Shown one piece after another: positions 59,192 through 64,000 of a stretch of 64,000 nt of DNA; the first letter of the stretch is position 1; each line of letters opens with the position of its first letter. The position numbers were made by a program, and so were the translations under genes. Source of the DNA: Chthoniobacterales bacterium (GTDB taxonomy: Bacteria; Verrucomicrobiota; Verrucomicrobiia; Chthoniobacterales; JACTMZ01); the NCBI GenBank assembly GCA_018402585.1, contig JAGYIO010000001.1:62001-126000 (forward strand), in the 5' to 3' direction. The notes beneath the pieces were generated by a model. That model did not search any database. It was not told the DNA's origin and saw only the letters and a list, made by a program, of their open reading frames with translations.

Positions 59192-60085
59192 GTGCCCGCA
59201 CCCGACGACTCTCTCGCGCCGGCTTATCTCGATTACCTGCGCGCTGAACGCAACGCCTCGCCGCGCACCGTGAGCAACTACGATCGCGCCTTGACCGCCG
59301 CGGCGGGATTCCTCGGTGCAAAGTCCTGGCCCGAGGCCACGGCCGATGATTTCCGCGCTTACCTCTTCGCCCTGATGAAGCGCGACCGCGCTCGTGCCAC
59401 GATCCGTCTCGACTTTGCCGCACTGCGCAGCTTTTACCGCTTTCTTTGCGAGCGGAAAGGTCTCGCCGCCAACCCGTTGATGGCGGTCTCCCTGCCCAAA
59501 CCCGAGAAACGTCTTCCGGTCGTCCTCACCACCACGCAGATCGACTCATTGCTCCGGGCCCCACGGGAAGCGAAGTGCGAAAAACAGGCACCGGATTGGC
59601 TGTCCTGGCGCGATACGGCCATTCTTGAGTTGTTTTATTCGAGCGGACTGCGCCTCGCCGAATTGGCAGGACTCGCGGTGCATGATATCAATCCTGAAGA
59701 CGGATCGGTCCGGGTTCTCGGCAAAGGATCCAAGGAACGCATCGTACCCGTGGGCCAGCCGGCTCTCGAAGCCATCCAACATTACCGCCTGCGAGCCAAG
59801 GTGCAGTCCGGACCTCTCTTCCTGAGCAAGCTGCGTCAACGGCTTGGTCCCACCTCAATCTGGTCGCTGGTCAAAAAATACCTCCGACTCGCGCAGATCC
59901 CGGTTCCGGCTAGCCCGCACAAACTCCGCCACAGTTTCGCCACCCACCTCCTTGATGCCGGCGCCGACCTCCGCAGCGTGCAAAGTATGCTCGGGCACGC
60001 CAGTCTCTCGACGACCCAAATTTACACGCACGTGACGACCGAAAGACTGAAGAAGGCTTACGACCAGGCGCACCCGCGGGCCTAA
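59192..60085 (+). CDS. xerC: XerC/XerD-type tyrosine recombinase
   Basis: Encodes 297 residues from a GTG. The N-terminal SAM-like domain (LDYLRAERNASPRTVSNYDR) precedes the catalytic domain with Arg in YSSGLRLAELAGL, Lys in VLGKGSKERIVPVG, HKLRHSFATHLLDAG, and the His/Tyr in MLGHASLSTTQIYTHVT. Length matches chromosome-dimer-resolution recombinases acting at dif. XerC versus XerD cannot be decided here. Converges with a broken membrane gene. Confidence 0.92.
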   Translation: MPAPDDSLAPAYLDYLRAERNASPRTVSNYDRALTAAAGFLGAKSWPEATADDFRAYLFALMKRDRARATIRLDFAALRSFYRFLCERKGLAANPLMAVSLPKPEKRLPVVLTTTQIDSLLRAPREAKCEKQAPDWLSWRDTAILELFYSSGLRLAELAGLAVHDINPEDGSVRVLGKGSKERIVPVGQPALEAIQHYRLRAKVQSGPLFLSKLRQRLGPTSIWSLVKKYLRLAQIPVPASPHKLRHSFATHLLDAGADLRSVQSMLGHASLSTTQIYTHVTTERLKKAYDQAHPRA

Positions 60086-60515
60086 AAGCAGGCGAAACCC
60101 ACCGAGTGCGCGGTCCACGAAACAGTGCGCAACCAGTTGCCGTTGACCAAAACCCGGACCGATTCCGGACGCGTCCCCTCGCGGGGCAACCGCCCGTGCA
60201 ACGGCACCGGCCAGCAGGCAGTCGACAACGAAATGACCAACAACAAACCCATCATGGTCCGCCAAGTCCAAAGGGGGCCGGGCGGGCGAAGGCCAACAAG
60301 ACCGCGGTGGGCAATTCGAGGACCATGAACGGTCCGACCACCGCGCCGATCGAGCGGCAATGATGCCGGTGAAAATCACTGAATTCCGCCGCGCCGACCC
60401 GGACAAAGGCCGGTTATTGCGCAAAATAGACCAGCCAGATAAGGCCGGTCAGGCCAAAGGTTGCCGCCGCTTGGAGGACCTGTGCCCCGACCAGCCATTC
60501 GGGCGCGCCACTCAT
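60082..60515 (-). pseudogene. Degraded four-helix membrane protein gene
   Basis: Three consecutive pieces read as one protein. Piece one starts at the ATG 60515 (MSGAPEWLVGAQVLQAAATF) and hits TAA at 60416. The same frame continues as PAFVRVGAAEFSDFHRHHC to VLLAFARPAPFGLGG. A frameshift is needed near 60270 to reach MGLLLVISLSTACWPVPLHG and RVLVNGNWLRTVSWTAHSVG. The pattern matches a small conserved family of four-helix membrane proteins with a QxPLFxxVG-type loop and NWxRTxxWTA end. The TAA replaces a position that is usually Tyr. Function of the intact family is unknown to me. Confidence 0.6.
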
Positions 60516-60528
60516 GCGGGCGACGGCC

Positions 60529-61137
60529 TCAGTTCACCACGCGCACCGGCGTACCCCGTGAAACGTTGGCGAAGAAAATTTGCGCCATCCGCTCGGGCAT
60601 GCGCACGCAACCATGCGAGGCGGCAAAGCCCGGGAGAAACCCGGCATGCAAGCCGTAGCCGCCGTGGAAACGTAAAAAATAGGGCATGGGTGCCCCGCGG
60701 AAACTGGTGCCCGGCGGCTTGGCATCGCGCTTCACCCCGACATTGGCCACCATGACATTGCCGTCTTGATCGACGTAGTCCCCGTAAAGATTCGACACGT
60801 GGTCTTTGCTTTTCTGGATGATTTTGTATTGACCGGACGGAGTGCGGTAACCTTCGCGGCCGGAGGAGATCATGGAGACCCCGACGAGACGCCCGTCCTT
60901 GTAAAAGAACGCTTTCTGCTCGCCCAGGTTGATGGTGATCGAAGAGGTTCCGGGCACGCCGTCCCCGTCCCAGTAGGACACGGTGTCCTGGATGCCGACG
61001 CCCGATGATTTGGCCACCACGCCACCTCCGGACGTAAGATAGGTCGTGGTGGAACTGGTCAAACGCCGGTCGTGCGATGCGCACCCGGCCAGGGCCGCAA
61101 AAATCAGACACCAGCCGAGTCGCAGAGGGGCACTCAT
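60529..61137 (-). CDS. L,D-transpeptidase (YkuD) lipoprotein
   Basis: Encodes 202 residues from the ATG at 61137. The lipobox FAALAGC makes Cys16 the anchor. The YkuD domain has SSGREGYRTPSGQYKI, HGGYGLHAGFLPG and the catalytic SHGCVRMPERMAQ. These enzymes form 3-3 peptidoglycan cross-links or attach lipoproteins. The track start at 61497 lies in the next gene. It follows the BsuPI lipoprotein gene on the same strand. Confidence 0.92.
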   Translation of the reverse strand: MSAPLRLGWCLIFAALAGCASHDRRLTSSTTTYLTSGGGVVAKSSGVGIQDTVSYWDGDGVPGTSSITINLGEQKAFFYKDGRLVGVSMISSGREGYRTPSGQYKIIQKSKDHVSNLYGDYVDQDGNVMVANVGVKRDAKPPGTSFRGAPMPYFLRFHGGYGLHAGFLPGFAASHGCVRMPERMAQIFFANVSRGTPVRVVN

Positions 61138-61195
61138 CGTAAGGTCCCCACAGAAGCGCCTGTTCGGCTTCCGGTCAAACCCAAAGCGTGGCGCA

Positions 61196-61654
61196 TCAGT
61201 CGGGAGCCAAGCAGATCGTCGACACGGTCGCGGGATAACCGGGCAGAGAGGCCTCAACCGCGTAAATTCCGCCCGCCACCATCTCACGGGTCGGCACCTC
61301 GGCCTCGTATTCGAGCCGCTCACCGGGATTGACGACCACCGACGAGGCCTCTGGGGCGAAGTTGCGGTCCTCCGACCAAAGAAAAATCCTCCGACCACCC
61401 GGGCTTCGCAAAGCAACTTCCAAGTGTTGCCCGGTCGGAAAATCAAGGCGCAGCTGACGCCGCGAGGTATTGACCAGGGAGAAAACGACCCGGACAACGC
61501 GGTGCTGGGACAACTTGAATTCGCCGGGCTCGGCCCGCAGGCTGGCTTGCAGGGCCGGGCCCGCCACCGTGGCGCCCCCCGTGCTTTCCCCTTCGAGCGG
61601 CGCGCAGGCTGTCACCGTCGCGGCAAAAATGATGGCAAGCCCGGCCCTTCGCAT
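61196..61654 (-). CDS. BsuPI-domain lipoprotein
   Basis: Encodes 152 residues from the ATG at 61654; the lipobox is TVTAC. The mature part matches the BsuPI beta-sandwich (VVRVVFSLVNTSRRQLRLDF, GQHLEVALRSPGGRRIFLWS, VNPGERLEYEAEVPT). The domain is named after a Bacillus intracellular proteinase inhibitor; in exported lipoproteins it has no proven inhibitory role. It lies upstream of the L,D-transpeptidase, so it may be an envelope accessory protein. Confidence 0.8.
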   Translation of the reverse strand: MRRAGLAIIFAATVTACAPLEGESTGGATVAGPALQASLRAEPGEFKLSQHRVVRVVFSLVNTSRRQLRLDFPTGQHLEVALRSPGGRRIFLWSEDRNFAPEASSVVVNPGERLEYEAEVPTREMVAGGIYAVEASLPGYPATVSTICLAPD

Positions 61655-61721
61655 GAAAACACAATTTAAGCGCGCCGCACGTGCGGTTGCAATTCCCCGC
61701 GCACCCCGTTTACCTGTTCGT

Positions 61722-62189
61722 ATGCCCCGCCCCTTTCTTCTCCTCTGCGCCGCTGCCCTGCTCAGCACCGGCGGAGCGAAAAAGCCGGTCGTCGAATTGC
61801 GCATCCACGGCGAAGGTATCGCCGCTGAAGCCCCGACCTTCGCCTTTCCCGCCACCTTGCTCAGCGGCCGGGAAACCTTTCTCTCCCGCATGCCCCTGAT
61901 CACCCAGCGCGAAATCCACTCCGTTTTTCCCTTCGCGGCCGCGGACGGCTCAGAGGGGGTCTACCTCAAACTCGACAATCATGGTTCCGGCCTGCTCAAA
62001 CAACACACCATGGAACGGAGCGGCCGCCTGCTCGCCGTTTTTTTCAACGGCCGCCAAGTGAGCAATCTGGTCGTCGACCGGCCCGTCAACGATGGCATTA
62101 TCAGTATCCCGCGCGGACTCGACAGCACCGAGGTGGAGTTGCTCACCGCGGCTTACCCGGTCATCGGCCAAAGCGGCAAAAAGCGATGA
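61722..62189 (+). CDS. Small exported protein resembling the SecD periplasmic head
   Basis: Encodes 155 residues from the ATG at 61722 with a signal peptide (MPRPFLLLCAAALLSTGGA). The part VYLKLDNHGSGLLKQHTMER followed by GRLLAVFFNGRQVSNLVVDR resembles the SecD/SecDF first periplasmic head sequence, without the membrane helices. A free-standing exported copy is unusual. It overlaps the M23 peptidase by ATGA and they are probably coupled. Function unknown. Confidence 0.6.
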   Translation: MPRPFLLLCAAALLSTGGAKKPVVELRIHGEGIAAEAPTFAFPATLLSGRETFLSRMPLITQREIHSVFPFAAADGSEGVYLKLDNHGSGLLKQHTMERSGRLLAVFFNGRQVSNLVVDRPVNDGIISIPRGLDSTEVELLTAAYPVIGQSGKKR

Positions 62190-63286
62190 TCAAAGCTTTC
62201 GCCGCCTTGCTCCCCTTTTTTTTCCTGCTCGCCATCACGCCGGCGAGATCCTTTTCCCCCGTCTTGCCCACGGACAACGATGCGCTCTTCCGCGGAAAAC
62301 CGGAAGAGTTTTACATGTATACGGACCGCAATTTCGAGGGCGTGAAGAGCCGGCCATGGCAAGGGGGCAGCTACGGTTTCACCCGCAATCAGCAGCGCGT
62401 CGAGGGGAAAATTCTCCTGACCAAATTCCACGAAGGTATTGATGTGAGCCCCCTCCGCCGCGACGCCTCCGGTCGACCACTCGACGAAATTCGCGCCATC
62501 GAGGGAGGACGCGTGGTCCACGTGAGCAACGATGCCAAAGATTCGAATTACGGAAAACTCATCGTGATCGAACACCAAGTCGAGGGCACCCCCGTCTTCA
62601 GCCTGTATGCCCACCTGGCCACGATCGAAGTACTTCGCGGGCAGGACATCGCGCGAGGTGACCGCATCGGCCTGCTCGGCTCGACCGGCACCGGCCTCAA
62701 CCAGCGCCGCGCCCACCTGCACCTCGAAGTTGCCCTCCTCTGGCACGACCAATTCGCCAGCTGGCACCCGGCCAATTTTCCCGCGCCGAACAAACACGGA
62801 CTCTACAACGGGATCAATCTGATCGGCCTCGACATCGCGGAATTCTACCTCCAGCAACGCAAAAACCCGAATTTAACCCTTCCCCAATTCATCAGGCAGG
62901 AAGACCCTTTCTTCCGCGTCCGTATTCCGGCATCGCCGCACTTCCAACTCCCCCGCCGCTATCCTTGGCTGGTCAAAGGCAATCCTGCCGGCGTGCGCTC
63001 GTGGCTGGTTTCATTCACCGCACCCGGGTTTCCCGTCCGGATCGAGCCCTCGTCCGAGCCCGCCTCCGCCCCGCGCGTCGAATGGGTCGCCCCGGTAAAA
63101 TTCCCTTACGCCAAATTGACCCGCCGACTGATCGATGGCTCGCGCCAGCAACCGCGCCTCGGGGAGAGCGGCGAAAAACTCCTCGGCCTCCTCACTTGGG
63201 ATCCGGACTTCCGGCCGTCGCCGGACGCGCAACGCGGCTTGTCAGAAGACGCCGCCCAGCTTAGGTTTGGGCCAGCCAATGAGTGA
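62186..63286 (+). CDS. Secreted M23-family metallopeptidase
   Basis: Encodes 366 residues with a signal peptide ([20 protein letters not shown]). The LytM-type zinc motifs are [11 protein letters not shown] and [10 protein letters not shown] with [15 protein letters not shown] and GSTGTG between. It lacks LysM or coiled-coil regions. It would cleave peptide cross-links in peptidoglycan, or regulate amidases if inactive; His and Asp ligands are present. It overlaps nuoB by 8 bases, yet has no obvious link to respiration. Confidence 0.88.
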   Translation: MIKAFAALLPFFFLLAITPARSFSPVLPTDNDALFRGKPEEFYMYTDRNFEGVKSRPWQGGSYGFTRNQQRVEGKILLTKFHEGIDVSPLRRDASGRPLDEIRAIEGGRVVHVSNDAKDSNYGKLIVIEHQVEGTPVFSLYAHLATIEVLRGQDIARGDRIGLLGSTGTGLNQRRAHLHLEVALLWHDQFASWHPANFPAPNKHGLYNGINLIGLDIAEFYLQQRKNPNLTLPQFIRQEDPFFRVRIPASPHFQLPRRYPWLVKGNPAGVRSWLVSFTAPGFPVRIEPSSEPASAPRVEWVAPVKFPYAKLTRRLIDGSRQQPRLGESGEKLLGLLTWDPDFRPSPDAQRGLSEDAAQLRFGPANE

Positions 63287-63800
63287 CCGCAGCCCTTACG
63301 CTTACGATTCCAAAATTGAAGGCAATATCATTTTCACCCAACTTGACACCGCGATCAATTGGATGCGCAGCAACTCGCTTTGGCCCATGCCCATGGGCCT
63401 GGCCTGCTGCGCGATCGAACTCATGGCCGCGGGTGCCGCGCGTTTCGACATCGCCCGCTTTGGTGCCGAGGTGATGCGTTTTTCCCCCCGCCAAGCCGAT
63501 GTCATGATTGTCGCCGGCACCGTGACTTACAAAATGGCCCTCGCGGTCAAACGGATTTACGACCAGATGGCCGAGCCAAAATGGGTCATTGCCATGGGAG
63601 CCTGCGCGTCCTCCGGCGGCATGTATCGCAGCTACGCCGTTCTTCAGGGCATCGACCACCTCATTCCGGTCGACGTCTACGTGTCCGGATGCCCCCCCCG
63701 CCCCGAGGCCCTGCTCGACGGCCTGATGCGCCTGCAGAAAAAAATCATGGGGGAACATTCTTTCCTCGAGCAGAAAAAAGAGCTGCTCGCCTCAATCTGA
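63279..63800 (+). CDS. nuoB: NADH-quinone oxidoreductase subunit B
   Basis: Encodes 173 residues. NuoB holds cluster N2, the last iron-sulfur centre before quinone. Its ligands are visible as [23 protein letters not shown] and [14 protein letters not shown]. The ATG at 63279 lies inside the M23 coding end. The gene for subunit C follows directly. nuoA is not in front of it, so either it lies elsewhere or the operon begins at nuoB. Confidence 0.96.
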   Translation: MSDRSPYAYDSKIEGNIIFTQLDTAINWMRSNSLWPMPMGLACCAIELMAAGAARFDIARFGAEVMRFSPRQADVMIVAGTVTYKMALAVKRIYDQMAEPKWVIAMGACASSGGMYRSYAVLQGIDHLIPVDVYVSGCPPRPEALLDGLMRLQKKIMGEHSFLEQKKELLASI

Positions 63801-64000
63801 ATGAAGCTGCCCGAGGTTGCCGCAGCCCTGGCCTCGCGTTTCGGTGCAGGCCTGACCGGTCGCGTCGATTTCCGCGGCGAGACCACCCTGCTGCTCCAGC
63901 CTGAAGCCCTCCGCCCGGTCTGCGAGTTTTGCCGCGACGAACTCGGGTTCGATTTCTTGCTCGATATTTCGAGCATCGACCATTTTGAACACGAGCCGCG
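63801..64000 (+). CDS. nuoC: NADH-quinone oxidoreductase subunit C, cut by window edge
   Basis: The ATG at 63801 immediately follows the nuoB stop. The visible residues MKLPEVAAALASRFGAGLTG and DELGFDFLLDISSIDH match the N-terminus of NuoC. The frame is open to the window end. It is the hydrophilic-arm subunit bound to NuoD; the nuoBC order supports the call. Confidence 0.9.
   Translation, partial: MKLPEVAAALASRFGAGLTGRVDFRGETTLLLQPEALRPVCEFCRDELGFDFLLDISSIDHFEHEP

Noticed and set aside
60106-60363. Plus-strand 85-residue ORF after the Xer gene
   Set aside because: Its translation is antisense to the degraded membrane gene and has no protein-like pattern.

Overview
Most of this window is ordinary chromosome from a GC-rich, Gram-negative-type heterotroph, most likely a member of Verrucomicrobiota. 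The lineage pointers are inferences from gene content. They are a secreted subtilase ending in a PEP-CTERM sorting tail, a secreted cellulase carrying the 'YNVQSTGDL...FFRV' module often seen in verrucomicrobial exported proteins, DUF4912 and MEKHLA proteins, menaquinone-type UbiE/MenG, FolE2-type queuosine synthesis, and short overlapping operons with frequent GTG starts.

Layout. 1-8 kb: pgi (cut by the window edge), a small lipoprotein with a strong terminator, bioC-like and MEKHLA genes, an HdeD-like membrane protein, leuCD and an orphan peptide-type ABC permease pair. 8-15.6 kb, minus strand: PEP-CTERM subtilase, then the series aguA-accB-accC-thiE-psuG. 15.8-19.5 kb: a 1240-residue secreted polysaccharide-degrading enzyme joining an AA10 LPMO, a jelly-roll domain, CBM2, Calx-beta and GH9. 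19.6-36.9 kb: housekeeping (miaB; sppA-CPBP-thiL-HAD-bioB; tRNA-Leu; menG-manA; recD2; rpmE-prfA-prmC-murA; kamA; an rlmI-like gene; two tail-anchored coiled-coil proteins). 37-43 kb: two secreted GH13 amylases and a MalG-type permease. 43-46 kb: queD, queE, folE2 and a PBP lipoprotein. 46-56 kb, minus strand: a membrane-lipid modification region with a desaturase, FAD oxidoreductase, DUF1365, two CFA-synthase-like enzymes, DUF1295, a TPR protein and an MGDG-synthase-like glycosyltransferase. An ISL3-family insertion sequence interrupts it. 56-64 kb: parB, a lipoate-ligase-like gene, DUF4912, a Xer recombinase, L,D-transpeptidase, small envelope proteins, an M23 peptidase and the start of a nuo operon.

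Three themes stand out. First, the LPMO-GH9 polypeptide appears to combine oxidative and hydrolytic attack on crystalline polysaccharide in one chain. Second, a family of GC-rich palindromic repeats (hairpins bounded by GGTAGGG/CCCTACC, or CAGGGGGCACGGGCG modules) occupies many intergenic gaps. It also sits inside two reading frames: in-frame in the rRNA methyltransferase gene, and over the expected stop of thiE. Third, there are signs of gene decay near 58-60 kb: an in-frame amber codon in the DUF4912 gene and a membrane-protein gene broken by a stop and a frameshift. No CRISPR array, prophage or rRNA operon was seen.
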